A stretch of DNA of 64,000 nucleotides from Proales similis (lineage: Eukaryota > Rotifera > Eurotatoria > Ploima > Proalidae): NCBI GenBank assembly GCA_019059635.1, contig JAGVRJ010000011.1:1488001-1552000 (forward strand), given 5' to 3'. Position numbers and translations under genes: made by a program. The notes beneath the pieces are model-generated. The model was not told where the DNA came from. It worked only from the letters and a program-made list of their open reading frames with translations, and ran no database searches. Below, one piece after another: positions 31,411 through 42,700 of the stretch (position 1 is the first letter of the stretch; each line of letters opens with the position of its first letter).

Positions 31411-32925
31411 TTAGTCGTCAAATTCAGGCGCGGGCAAAACAGACACGCAGACACAGGCTAGAAAGGTGAATGCGCAAAAGACAAAGTAGGGCAGAGGGCC
31501 CCACACGAGCACTCCGAGCAGGTTGATCTGGGGCGAGAGGATGGAGCCGATGCGGCTGGCGCCCGACACTACCAGCATGAGCGTGGAGCGCACGCGCGTG
31601 GGGAAGAACTGGCTCGTGTAGATGTAGGCCGCATTGAAAGCTGCTGACCCGCCCGCCTTGCCGACGAGCGCGCAGGCCACAGTCAGCACCGAGCTGGCCG
31701 ACACCACACCCGGCTCGCCCCTGGGGATGAGGGCTACGCCCAGGCAGGCTGCGCTCGTCACCAGCAGGTAGACCACGAACATGAGCTTGCGGTTGAACAC
31801 CTCACTCAGGCGACTCACCGAGTAGCCGATGATCTCGAACACCGCCGACAGGAAAAAGACCAGGAACGGGCTCAGGCTCCCGATTGAGGTGATGCCCAGG
31901 CTCACTCCGAAATAGATCATGGCCAGAGATATCCAGACAAAAATTAGAGATATTGTTATAAACAGATTTTGAATAGGTGATTTCAAGTAAACCAAGACGT
32001 CAGGTTGAACAGAATCGCTTTTGAAATGATCTGCATTGATTTCTGATTCTTCGTAGAGTTCTCTTAATTCGTTTGGACGAAAGCCAATCGCTTTCTTGTT
32101 CGTTTTTGCTATTCTGTTGACTAACTCAGTTGCAGATTTGAACCGTTTATGAGCGAAAAGCAGACGAGGAGATTCCGGAAGCATGAAAAATGTAACAATT
32201 AGCGCTAATACACTCAAAAGCCACCCCAAAGCTAATTGTCCTATCCAGTCTTTGGTTATCATCGCAATCGAGAGGACCAACAATTCGCCAATTGGAAAAG
32301 CGTACATATAAATAGTCGATTGAATGAGTCCGTATTCTGGGGATATTAGTTCCATCATTAAAATATAAGCAGTGATGTAAGATGAAAAAGAGCAATATCC
32401 GGTTACAAGCTTTACCACACACAAAATAAGGTATTTCAAATCGGTGCTGATATGAGCCGATAATTGTGTCAAAATATTAACTGAAAATACCACAGACAGA
32501 ATAGAGCTTACAAACATAAGATTGGTTTTACGTCCGAAGTGGTCTGCAAGGAAACCGGTGAATGCAGCGATCATGCAACCAATCATCAGCACAGTTTGGA
32601 CCAGTGCCTGCTTGTAAACTTGATCGCACACCAGGAGCCACTCTGTGACAATTGACCGCTCGTAGAACGTGGTATCGAAGGTGCACTCGAAAAATTGGTT
32701 GCTCATGCCCGTGCCCGACTCGGTCACATTCTTCCATATCTTGCAGTCATCTGCAAAGGTCTCGCTCGAGTTGAGACGACTGCGACACTCCAGCTTTGGC
32801 TGAGCGACTATGAAAACTGAGGAGTACGTGGCGTACGCGGAGAGAACACCGAATGTCAATGTTCCTGCGCTTCTTGTCTTTTGATACAAGCCAAAGCCAC
32901 CAATTTTTTCAAAGATAGAATTCAT
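31411..32925 (-). CDS. SLC22-family organic ion transporter, copy C (intronless)
   Basis: This is a single exon of 504 aa from the ATG at 32923-32925 (upstream in-frame codons lack an ATG). The family features are the extracellular loop with LECRSRLNSSETFADDCK, LADHFGRK, and LPESPRLLFAHKRFKSATELV. Two blocks are near-identical in DNA to neighbours: nt 31430-31909 (C-terminal half, shared with B and D) and nt 32606-32808 (first extracellular loop, shared only with D). Between the blocks the protein is as diverged from B and D as they are from each other. Probably a plasma-membrane organic ion carrier with unknown substrate. Confidence 0.93.
   Translation of the reverse strand: MNSIFEKIGGFGLYQKTRSAGTLTFGVLSAYATYSSVFIVAQPKLECRSRLNSSETFADDCKIWKNVTESGTGMSNQFFECTFDTTFYERSIVTEWLLVCDQVYKQALVQTVLMIGCMIAAFTGFLADHFGRKTNLMFVSSILSVVFSVNILTQLSAHISTDLKYLILCVVKLVTGYCSFSSYITAYILMMELISPEYGLIQSTIYMYAFPIGELLVLSIAMITKDWIGQLALGWLLSVLALIVTFFMLPESPRLLFAHKRFKSATELVNRIAKTNKKAIGFRPNELRELYEESEINADHFKSDSVQPDVLVYLKSPIQNLFITISLIFVWISLAMIYFGVSLGITSIGSLSPFLVFFLSAVFEIIGYSVSRLSEVFNRKLMFVVYLLVTSAACLGVALIPRGEPGVVSASSVLTVACALVGKAGGSAAFNAAYIYTSQFFPTRVRSTLMLVVSGASRIGSILSPQINLLGVLVWGPLPYFVFCAFTFLACVCVSVLPAPEFDD
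31430..31909 (-). repeat. Homogenised block in SLC22 copy C (C-terminal)
   Basis: This is the partner of 29523-30002 (copy B) and, from 31462 on, of 33421-33868 (copy D). The match ends at CTCACTCCG, after which copies B and D continue together but C differs. Confidence 0.88.
32606..32808 (-). repeat. Homogenised block shared by SLC22 copies C and D (extracellular loop)
   Basis: These 203 nt are apparently identical to 34565-34767 in copy D. The block encodes the large loop between TM1 and TM2 up to the start of TM2; flanking bases differ at once on both sides. Confidence 0.88.
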
Positions 32926-33369
32926 TGCTATTTCTTTTGATCTCAATAATTTAAAGAACAATTATATTTAAACCTCGATCCTTTCAAAACGATTTCAAGC
33001 TAAGACGGGACCCAATGATCTCAGCCCAGCTTGTCTTTTTTCTTTTGTTATTCTCTGGCAAATTAAATTAATTCGAACGAATTATTCGAGAAATCGCAAC
33101 CAAGTCGATGAAAAAAGAATGCAAATTTGGAGGTTAAATGTGTTTTTGTACGCCTTTGAGGGAAACTTGATGAAGCGTAGCTCAAGCTTTTCTTCGAAAT
33201 GATTTTACATATTAAATTCCGAAAAACAAAAAACTTGATTTTAGGTAACATTAGGAAATATAAGATTCAACATTGCTTTATTTTCCTAGAGCTTGGGCCA
33301 ATATATTCAGCCGAAATTTTCATGAAAAAGAGAAATAAAAATGAACAACAATTTAAACAAGCGGTGAGG
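32926..33369. other. Spacer between SLC22 copies C and D
   Basis: This is an AT-rich spacer of 444 nt. No coding exon, repeat or element is recognised. Confidence 0.5.
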
Positions 33370-34884
33370 TTAATCAGTAAATTTTGGATAAGGCAGACTT
33401 GTTAATATAACACAAGCAACAAAGGTGAATGCGCAAAAGACAAAGTAGGGCAGAGGGCCCCACACGAGCACTCCGAGCAGGTTGATCTGGGGCGAGAGGA
33501 TGGAGCCGATGCGGCTGGCGCCCGACACTACCAGCATGAGCGTGGAGCGCACGCGCGTGGGGAAGAACTGGCTCGTGTAGATGTAGGCCGCATTGAAAGC
33601 TGCTGACCCGCCCGCCTTGCCGACGAGCGCGCAGGCCACAGTCAGCACCGAGCTGGCCGACACCACACCCGGCTCGCCCCTGGGGATGAGGGCTACGCCC
33701 AGGCAGGCTGCGCTCGTCACCAGCAGGTAGACCACGAACATGAGCTTGCGGTTGAACACCTCACTCAGGCGACTCACCGAGTAGCCGATGATCTCGAACA
33801 CCGCCGACAGGAAAAAGACCAGGAACGGGCTCAGGCTCCCGATTGAGGTGATGCCCAGGCTCACTCCGTAGTAGATCATTGTTATCGATATCCAAACATA
33901 CGCAAGTGCCGCAGTCATGAATAGATTTTTAATAGGCGATTTTAGGTAGAGAATTCCTTCTAACAAGCCGTGACTTTTTTCGTTTCTCTCTGACTCTTCA
34001 CTTTTCTCATCATGCAAAAGATTTAAATCGGAATCGTTGAATGTGGCTTGTTTCTTGTTGACTCTGGCAATTTTGTTCAAAAGCTGGGCGGCCTCGTTGA
34101 AACGGCGCCTTGTTAACAGAAATTTGGGCGATTCAGGTAAAGTTGTAGCAACGAGAACTGTACAAAGTATTGAAGTAATTGATAACATTGATATCTGTCC
34201 AATCCAATCCTTCGTGAGAATAGCAACTCCTAAAACCAAAAACTCACCGAAGACATAGCAAAGCATGCTCATTGTTGACAATTTTACACTGTTTTCTGAT
34301 GAAATCATTTCCATCATAAGAATGTACGAAGTTACATAAATAGCAAATGTGCCGAAACCCGAAACAAACTGCATTACACAGAAAACCAGGAATTTAGTTT
34401 CCAGACTTACAAAATTGGTCACTTGGAACAAATAATTTCCTGAATAGGCGATGCTTATTGCAATGGTTACAAATAAAAGATAAGTCCGCCGTCCAAAACG
34501 ATCGGCCAGGAAACCGCTGAAGGTGGCTATCATACTCCCGACCATGAAGACGGTTTGGGTCAGAGCCTGCTTGTAAACTTGATCGCACACCAGGAGCCAC
34601 TCTGTGACAATTGACCGCTCGTAGAACGTGGTATCGAAGGTGCACTCGAAAAATTGGTTGCTCATGCCCGTGCCCGACTCGGTCACATTCTTCCATATCT
34701 TGCAGTCATCTGCAAAGGTCTCGCTCGAGTTGAGACGACTGCGACACTCCAGCTTTGGCTGAGCGACGATGAAAACCGAAGCAAAGGCCGCTGCTCCAGC
34801 CAGAACTGAAATCAGCATTATTCCGACTACCCTGGTCTTTTGGAACCAGCCGAAACCACCAACTCTGCTCAATATCTCATCCAT
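33370..34884 (-). CDS. SLC22-family organic ion transporter, copy D (intronless)
   Basis: This is a single exon of 504 aa from the ATG at 34882-34884. It shows LADRFGRR, LPESPKFLLTRRRFNEAAQLL and 12 TM segments. It shares the loop block 34565-34767 with copy C and the C-terminal block 33421-33894 with copies B and C; the last codons (SLPYPKFTD) and the middle part are its own. It lies at the 5' end of the array, about 490 nt from the 3' end of the prolyl oligopeptidase gene. All four copies are on one strand, consistent with tandem duplication. Confidence 0.93.
   Translation of the reverse strand: MDEILSRVGGFGWFQKTRVVGIMLISVLAGAAAFASVFIVAQPKLECRSRLNSSETFADDCKIWKNVTESGTGMSNQFFECTFDTTFYERSIVTEWLLVCDQVYKQALTQTVFMVGSMIATFSGFLADRFGRRTYLLFVTIAISIAYSGNYLFQVTNFVSLETKFLVFCVMQFVSGFGTFAIYVTSYILMMEMISSENSVKLSTMSMLCYVFGEFLVLGVAILTKDWIGQISMLSITSILCTVLVATTLPESPKFLLTRRRFNEAAQLLNKIARVNKKQATFNDSDLNLLHDEKSEESERNEKSHGLLEGILYLKSPIKNLFMTAALAYVWISITMIYYGVSLGITSIGSLSPFLVFFLSAVFEIIGYSVSRLSEVFNRKLMFVVYLLVTSAACLGVALIPRGEPGVVSASSVLTVACALVGKAGGSAAFNAAYIYTSQFFPTRVRSTLMLVVSGASRIGSILSPQINLLGVLVWGPLPYFVFCAFTFVACVILTSLPYPKFTD
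33421..33894 (-). repeat. Homogenised block in SLC22 copy D (C-terminal)
   Basis: This matches copy B (29555-30028) over 474 nt including the ACTCCGTAGTAGATCATTG segment at which copy C differs, so conversion boundaries are pair-specific. Confidence 0.88.
34565..34767 (-). repeat. Homogenised loop block in SLC22 copy D
   Basis: This is the partner of 32606-32808 in copy C, 203 nt without a visible difference. Confidence 0.88.
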
Positions 34885-35372
34885 TTGCACTGTTTTCAAT
34901 TTACTCGACTTTGAATAATTTCTCCTATTATTCTGTCTGCCGTCAATCTCGATCGGTTTTATTAGGAGTTGCTCCAGCTAATAATTTTTTTCTCATCTCA
35001 TGCACATCAAAATGTCCTCGGTAGGCTTCTTAATGTATTTTCTTCAGGTTATAGCGCTACACATTTCTAATTAATCATGAGTCTAGTTTCTACTCGAACC
35101 CTTTCACTCATTTGTTCTGTTCACCGTGGTTTCAGGCGCACTCACAGCCAAAGGCGTAATTATCGGTCACTTTTTGTTTCGTTTATTATCTCTCCGCAGC
35201 CCAACAATACTTATCAACCGCAGAATTTCTGTCCTGAACAAATATCAGAGTACTTGTCGTTTATTATCTTTATTTAGACCGAGTCGAAATTCAGTTCCAA
35301 TAAACCCCGGTCCATAGTTAATTCATGGTTTTGTTATTCGATGGTATCTCTTGTTCTCTTAGAAAAACTAGA
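34885..35372. other. Intergenic region between SLC22 copy D and PREP
   Basis: 488 nt without a recognised exon. It must hold the copy D promoter and the 3' UTR of the prolyl oligopeptidase gene on the same strand. Confidence 0.5.
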
Positions 35373-38300
35373 TCAATCCTTCCATTCTAAGTTCATACAT
35401 TCTGCAGCAAAGCCGAACTTGTCGGCATATTCTTCAATCTACATGAAAGGTCTCACGAACTTAGTTCAAATTCATTCAATTCCCAAGTGAAAGAGTGAGC
35501 TTACGCTTTTGCTGGTTGGCTTTCCGGCGCCATGTCCAGCTTTCGTTTCGATTCGAATCAAGAGAGGTCGCTTCTGTTTTGAGTTCAAGTCTAGATAAAG
35601 CAATCGCTTGTTTGACTTTTAAATAACCTGCTCTCCGTTTTGATGCTGAAGCTCGGCAATGTATTTGTACGAATGGGAAGGAACCACTCTATCGTCGTGG
35701 TCTGCTGTCACCATCAGTACATTCGGATACTCTTTGCCCTTGTTAACATTGTGCAGAGGCGAATACCTTAAAACTTCCAAGTCAGCCATTCCATAAATGT
35801 TCAGACAGAGCTCAGTGTTACTTAATCATTGTCTCAAACTGCTCTTTGTTGTCCGAAGAGCCATAATCAGACACCCAATAGCAGCCGATAGTGAACTTGT
35901 GGAACCGTAGCATGTCGCAAACACTTAAGCCAACAAACAGGTTGAGAAGGTGAAACCTTGCTAGAAGCCCGACCACAACGTACCCAACATCTGCAATCGC
36001 TGTATTAAACAAGTCTGGCCGCTGATTGATGCAAGCGGTGACGAGCAGTCCCCCATTGGAGCCACCATTAATCAAAAGTCTTTTTAAATGTTCAATTCGT
36101 CTGAAGCCATTTGCATGGCGATCTAGTCGCACTCACTTGTCCTTTGAAGTAAAATCGTTTTGAATCAAATACTCTGCAGCAGCCACAAAGTCATCGAAGC
36201 AGTTTTGCTTCTTTCCTAGTCGACCAGCATTGTACCACTCTTCTCCGTACTCACTTTGTTGCAAGGTTTTCCGAATTAGCGCCCAGCTGCAGTGGGCTTG
36301 AAGAAGACCGGCCTACCCGCCGCCACGAATGTTGGCGCTTGCGTAGATGCCGTCAAAATGCTGCAGCCAAATGAGGCGAGAAACTGAAAATGTGGGAGTG
36401 AGCGATATATTGAAGCCGCCGTATCCATAAAGGAACACAGGGTTCTTGGCTCTCTTTGCCAAGCCCTACAAACTTGATTGAAAAAACGTTTGCAAGCTCC
36501 TCTTAACTCTTCTCGTACCTTTTTCGAGACAAGAAACATCGGTATCTTGGTTCCATCTTTCGACTCGTAGAAAACTTGCTCGGTTTGGAACGCGGTCAGA
36601 TCGAGCCCGTTGAACTCGGATTGCCTAAACAGCTGATTGCATTTTCAAGTCAACAGCTTCGTAAAATTTCAGGATTCCACATCTCGTTTACTTTTGGTTC
36701 ATTGCCTTCCTCGTTTCCGTCCGGTCTAAACTCATAGTAGTAGATGTCGCCCGGACTGGTGAAAGAGGCGAATTTATAGTAGAACTTTAATATTTATGGT
36801 CACTAGAAGAAAAGTTCTGAAAATGCAATAGGCTTGGCTTACAAAGTTCTGCTTTTTTTCTGCACTCAGGCCCATTATAGTTCCAATGTCAATCGAAAAT
36901 TGTTTCAACTCTTTTCCGCTCAGCAGATCGTACATGTATAGTTGGTCCTGTTTGGTCAAGGTCGATAAGTTTGTAAAGGCGATTGATTCATGGCGGATTA
37001 GAGCAAACCTTGCAGTCGCGCATGTAGTTGACCAGCAGACGATTCTGGTTGACACAGGCAACGTCTTGAAGAACTTGAGCCTTTTCCGGAATCAAGTCTT
37101 TCCACTGACGCGACTGATCGTTCAAATCGATCGAAACCAGCTTGTACCGAGGCGCGTTTACATTCGTCTTGAACACAAACACACTTCCTTCGTTGGTGAT
37201 ATACTTGAAACCGATTATTGAGCGATCAACTCATTTTTGATTAAAAGCCGGCTTTACATCATATTGGGCGTCAAAGTTGTCGACGATCTTTTCAAATACA
37301 AGTTCACTCTCAATTTTGTAACCATTTTGTTTGAGATTGTAAACCCAAAGCTGATTCACAGGCTCGCAAGAATGACTTATTGTCATCACGAGAAAATCGC
37401 CGCAGTCAGACACCTGAGCATGACTAGATAGGTTCGGGCAACTCTAGAAAATAGCGGCAATTTACTTTTATCAGAACTCACCCCATCCACGAGGCCTCGT
37501 CCGGAAAACGAGCACAACAAACGTCTTCGCTTTGGCTGGTTCCTATTCGATGATAATAGAGCTCCTGGAATTCGTTCTTTTCTGTGACTGTGCCACCAGC
37601 ACGCAGACTGCGAGGATATTGGTTGTAAAATACTCCTTTGTTATCATGGGTCCACGACAGGCAGCTGAATTTCACGTTCTCAAGGATATCGTCGGTATCG
37701 CTTGCGTCTTGGCTTTTTCTGAATTTTATCTTGCCCCAGTCTAAAATTGAGTGAAAGCTCTGCTTCCATCAAATGAAATTCTAAAAAATCTAACCGGAGC
37801 CTTTCTCAGACACAATGTAGGCAAAAAGGGAGCCGTCTTCAGAAAACTTTCCCTGCTGAAGCGCACTGGTTCCGTCTTCGGAGAATTTGTTGGGGTCGAG
37901 AAACTCGCGCTCCGGACCGGTTACACTTTCCTGTTGGTACAGAACACTGTTTCCAATGCAGGCAGGCAAATTAAGCCAAAGATTTGAATGAATCTTAAAG
38001 AGCTCAAGCCAATTACCTTTGATTCTGGAGGCCGCTATTTTTGAAAAAGTAAAAGAAATCGCCTCGCTTGAAAGGACAGCCGTATTTCGGATAGTTCCAG
38101 AGTTCGGTGAGTCTGAATTGGGATTAGTTTTCGCCTTTTAGAGCGCCTAGTTCAAACAGACCTCTCTTTGATCTTTTGACGGTATTTGCATTGTTGAAAG
38201 AACTCGTTTGTCAATTTGTTTTGATCATCTACAAACTGCTTCGTTTCGTCAGAGTCCGGATCTTCCAACCAACGATAAGGGTCTCTAATCTTTAAGAATA

Positions 38301-38425
38301 GACCAGAAATATCAAACAAATGTACAGCAAATTACGAGGAAGAGTATGAAAATCACCTCGACACCGTGAAACGAGTCAACGATGGTTTCGTCACGTCTTA
38401 CTTTAGGATAGGAAATGTGCGGCAT
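35373..38425 (-). CDS. PREP: Prolyl oligopeptidase (serine protease family S9A)
   Basis: Seventeen exons join to 704 aa (human 710): 38357-38425, 38162-38289, 38017-38112, 37795-37946, 37482-37740, 37258-37423, 37009-37203, 36843-36947, 36692-36784, 36519-36632, 36317-36465, 36137-36253, 35984-36079, 35822-35923, 35628-35766, 35505-35573, 35373-35438. Landmarks: [13 protein letters not shown], a beta-propeller middle part, YGYGGFN, NIRGGGEYGEEW, the nucleophile in GGSNGGLL (Ser codon 36058-36060), the catalytic Asp in TADHDDRV and the His in [10 protein letters not shown] (about 35532). It cleaves short peptides after proline in the cytosol and acts on neuropeptides. The full triad and near-standard length argue for an active enzyme. 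The ATG at 38423-38425 is the first in its open frame. Confidence 0.97.
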
Positions 38426-39088
38426 TTTAAGTGTAAATGCTAATCTGCTTGGCAAAAATTTATTAACTGCAGAGCGGTTGAAACAAAATCTTGGCAAAAT
38501 ACGCAGTGACTTGAACACTTGAACACCGAATTTTTCAAGGTCATGGTTTCAAATTTAAGAGAAAGACGCTCTTTACTTTATCTTCAATTTCAGCTCCGGC
38601 TCTTGCTTTGTCTGACTAATGCGTCATTTCAACACACTCGTGTGCATATACTTTGCCAATGGGTTGTTTAGTGAATTTCGGTCTTTGACCGCTTCGAATT
38701 TTGTCTTTCGAACAGTTTACTTGTAACCTAGCACTTTAACTCAAGTTTTTATTTCAGTTTAAATTGGAAGCTTGTTAGACGTTAAAAACAAAAACTTTAT
38801 TGCCGTATGTGCAGAATGGACGAGGAGCCAGCATCGCTTGGCGCGCGGGCTAATGAATTGATGAAATGCAATTTAAACGAGGAAGCATTCATAAAAGGGA
38901 AAATGGCATCATGCTTTGAAGCAGTTCATCAATATGAAAACAAATTCACTGTAGAGTCCACGAGTTCAATTATTTTCCCGAAATGAAACATTCGGAACAA
39001 ATCCAATTTGAGTTTGCTTCGTCAGTCGGGGGAAGGAGAAAGGCCTAGGAAAAGCCGACGCTTGGCTGGATATGTGATGAGAAGGGCT
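38426..39088. other. Intergenic region between PREP and the Arf-like gene
   Basis: This holds the PREP promoter region and the 3' UTR of the Arf-like gene, with a minus-strand poly(A) signal (TTTATT at 38796-38801). No further gene is seen. Confidence 0.5.
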
Positions 39089-39710
39089 CTAGGCGAAGCC
39101 ACGATTTTGTTTGATTAACTCGGTCATGTGGTAGAAAGCGTTTACGAGGCCATGTCCTGTTTTGGCACATGCTGGATAAATGAAATGAGGATTGCGTATT
39201 TGGTCGAGTCTGAGCAGACGCTCAATTTGACTGAGAGGAATGCAGTTATCCATGTCTTGTTTATTCGCTATTAGTATGACGGGTATATGCTTCATATCTT
39301 CGAATCGAAGTAGATTGAAGAGCTCTTTACGAGCCAGTTCTATTCGCTCCCAGTCGGACGAGTCAATCACGTAAATAAGGCCCTCACAGTTTTTAAGGTA
39401 AAACTTCCAGATTCCCCTCAGCTTGTCTTGACCGCCAATATCCCTGCAAATAAAAAAATTGAATCGAGTCGGAGGCCAAAAGATTGAAGGCGAAAGAAAC
39501 TTACCAGACATGTAGTCGCAGTCCTTCTATCGGCTCGAGGGTTTCCACGTTGAAGCCGATCGTTGGAAGCGTGTCTAGATTTTTATTTAGGTGCATGTGA
39601 TACAGAATGGTCGTTTTGCCAACAGAGTCCAGCCCGAGCAGAAGTATCCTGGCCGGTTCGTTGCGTAACGACTCAAAAAGACAATTTATTTTGGAGAAAA
39701 TTACGCCCAT
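39089..39710 (-). CDS. Arf/Arl-family small GTPase
   Basis: Exons 39505-39710 and 39089-39443 join at a Trp codon to 186 aa. It starts MGVIFSK, with Gly2 available for N-myristoylation and an amphipathic N-terminal helix. The GTP-binding motifs are GLDSVGKTT (P-loop), PTIGFNVET (switch I), WDIGGQDK (switch II) and NKQDMD. The normal Arf DAAGKT is DSVGKT here and the segment [18 protein letters not shown] is Arf-like. The protein should cycle on endomembranes and recruit effectors. Divergence from Arf1 suggests an Arl or a lineage-specific Arf; I cannot name the member. Confidence 0.9.
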
Positions 39711-42700
39711 TGCGTTGCTTATTCTCGATTCCTCCTCCAATGCTCTTTAAAATAAATTAAATGCTGCTTGTCGGTCAATATCACATTGATAAAATCTATA
39801 AGCAACCGACGAGGCAGAGAAATAATTAAAATCGAAATGCTCCCTGTAAGCTTGGCGTTTACAGCTAAAACAGCTAAGGTTAAAGCAGTTCGCTCGGCAA
39901 CCAGACATGAAAAAGAAAAGAAAACAAGGTGAAGAGTGCGGCTGAGCCGCGCGCCAATAATAATTCAACTGCGTACGAAAGTTTGAATAATAGTTTTTTT
40001 GGCCGGGCCAAGTCGACATTTGCTATGTTATTCATCGTTGCCGGATGGTGAAATTCGAAACAAGTCTGAACCATATCAAGCAGCTGCTGTATAACCGGAT
40101 ACGAAAGATAAAAGCAGAAAAATGAAAAGACCAAGCGTTTGGATAGCTAAGTGCATCAATACCAAACACTTCTTTCTGATAAAATCTGGCATTCTGTCAA
40201 AAAACGGCTTTTCGCATCAAGTCGACGAGACCACACTGCGGATGCACCTTATCACAAGCATTTCCACTTTGGTCTGGCGTCTGTTTGAAAAGCAATAAGA
40301 TCGTGTATGGAAAACTGAACCCGCGTGGGCGCTCTCCCTCTCCGCACACACACACACACACATGCATGAACGTGCGATTTTTCACCATTCTTGGGCTTAC
40401 TTGGAAAAATTTACTTAATCCCGTGCGAGAATGTGTGCTAACGCTTGTCATGCGGCCGCCCAACGAGCATTCTACCCATTCAATTATTTTTGTTTCTTTC
40501 ATTTGCTTCTCTCGCCTCCTGAATATTGACTATTTCTTCATTGTCTCTTCTATTCCCTATTCACTTGTATGAGCAGTCGAGACAATCGAGAAAATGAATG
40601 AAAGTTGCAAGGCGAAGAGAAATATGCGCTTTGGTCCAAAGAGTGGTGAAATTTGCGCAAGCCAACTCGCACTCTCACACTCAACAATAATTACGATCGC
40701 GCCATCGCCACAACCACCTCCTCTTCCATCGCCATGATCATTTTTGTTAAAGCCCAGCTCGAGTTTGCAGAGCATTCACAAAATGAAAGTTTAAGTGAGC
40801 GAGTTAGCAAACGCTCGCACTAGTTTTACTCGCTCAAATAGGCTATTGCATAATCGAAAGGGCCGCAAGCTGCCAATTCAGCCGCCACCTCTAAATCAAA
40901 ACATATGCTATCGAGTTCGGACTGCTAGTAAAGTTAAACAAACGATGCGATTAGTTTTATGCTCTGCCTGGATGCGCCATGCGATCCGAGTCGACATTTG
41001 AAACCAGCTGGTGGTCCGACTGACTGCCTGCTAACCGGCTGCTAGTAATAACTGCAAGAATGGCCGCGAGCCCTCTTCCAAAACAAAAAAAAAACAAAAA
41101 GATAATGACAGCTATTTGTTGTTTTCTTGAATTTGCCGAGATGTGCCCATTCAAACGTTCATGCTGAAAGAAATAAGCATAAACGTGACATGGATAATTA
41201 TCTAATAAAACCAGCACAGATTGTCACCTGAGTCTTGGAGCGAGCTCGTTAAAAATGAAAACTGCTAGATAGTAATCGTTACGATGTCTGGTTGTCTGCA
41301 TGCATTTTACGCGATTTGCATTCAACACCATTCATTGATGGTGTGGTCGGATACGCGCGCGGCAAGAAAGCTCCTAGAATTAGAGGCTTCGAGTCGATTC
41401 GATCAAACTAGCAGTCTCGAGGCGAATTCAAATATTTGAGCAGAGAGCCAATAGGTCGGGAGGAAGTGCTCATTAGGAGGGCAGGAGGGATGAGCGTTCG
41501 ATAATGAATTTCGTGTATGTTCAACTCGTTTGCTTATTTGGATGGGCCTCGGGTCTGCACACTGAGTATGGTCGATTGACACCGAACGTGAACTCTACTC
41601 GTTTCGAGTTGGCCCAAATTCGCTCGCTAGCTCGCTTACTTGCCTGACCCTCTAGAGCGACATAAAAATCGGCCAGCCCGACACCTCTGCATACGTGCGT
41701 ATGTTTGTTTGTGTGGAATCGAATAGACAGGTCTTAATGAAATAATAATTCGCTCCTTGATCGCTTAAGTAGGCAGGCGACGGCGAGGCAAGCCGCGGAG
41801 AATGCAGCCAAGTGATCAGGCAGAGAATAGACTGTCAGAGGGGCAGCAAGCATGCAATCGAGGTCAAGTGACCGAAAATAGTGTGAACAAGCGAAATGAA
41901 AGAGAATGAAATTAATCATTTTGTCGCCGTCGTGGTCTAGATTTCGCCTCGACCATTTCTCATCCTTTCATTCTGTCTCTTCCATTCTCTAAGTTTTTTC
42001 TTGCTCGCTGCATTTAGCATACACACACGCCTAATTTCGTATGCAAAGCCTGGCCCGGCAGTGATTAAAAAAGAAATTGAATTGTCGCCTGGCGCTTGGT
42101 TAGATACTCCTTTTTAAGCTAATCGCAGCTCCTCTCCGTGCCTATCTAACTGAAATCAACTAAAGCAATGCAGGCATTCGGCGGGGAGCACCTGCTGTCA
42201 ATCGGCTGTATTCGTTCTGAAATCTTTCTCTATTTTGTTTTCTTTTTGCTTTTCTTTGGCCAAGCGAGCTAATGCGATTGAAGACTGTCTGACTGCATCT
42301 CTTATGCAAACGGCTTAGCTGCTGAAACTCTCCAAATCCTTACGACAACATGAAATAAATTATTATTCGCCTGTTAAGAAGCGTAAACATTTGATGACTG
42401 GCAACCATTCAGGTGAACCATACAACAGAATCTAGACGAAAATTCATGCGAGATTAACTGCTGGGATGCACTGTTAACTTGGCTCAATCTAATTTCAATA
42501 TTCAGCAAGAAAATGGGTAAGAAAATAAATGGCACGAAACTCAACCCAAGTCAAGCGAATCGGTCTGAAGCTCTCAAGGGTTGCATGTTATTGCACAAAA
42601 TTGAGACAATAATTAGAAACGACCGGTGATTAGTAGAAATCTAATTTAGACTCGACGATTCTGAACAATACATAGATCAGATAAGCCGAGCAAGCTGTGG

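Noticed and set aside
38426-38518. Basic N-terminal extension of PREP that would look like a mitochondrial signal
   Set aside because: The open frame upstream of 38425 begins with GTG, has no ATG before an in-frame stop, and human PREP starts at the equivalent of the ATG at 38425.
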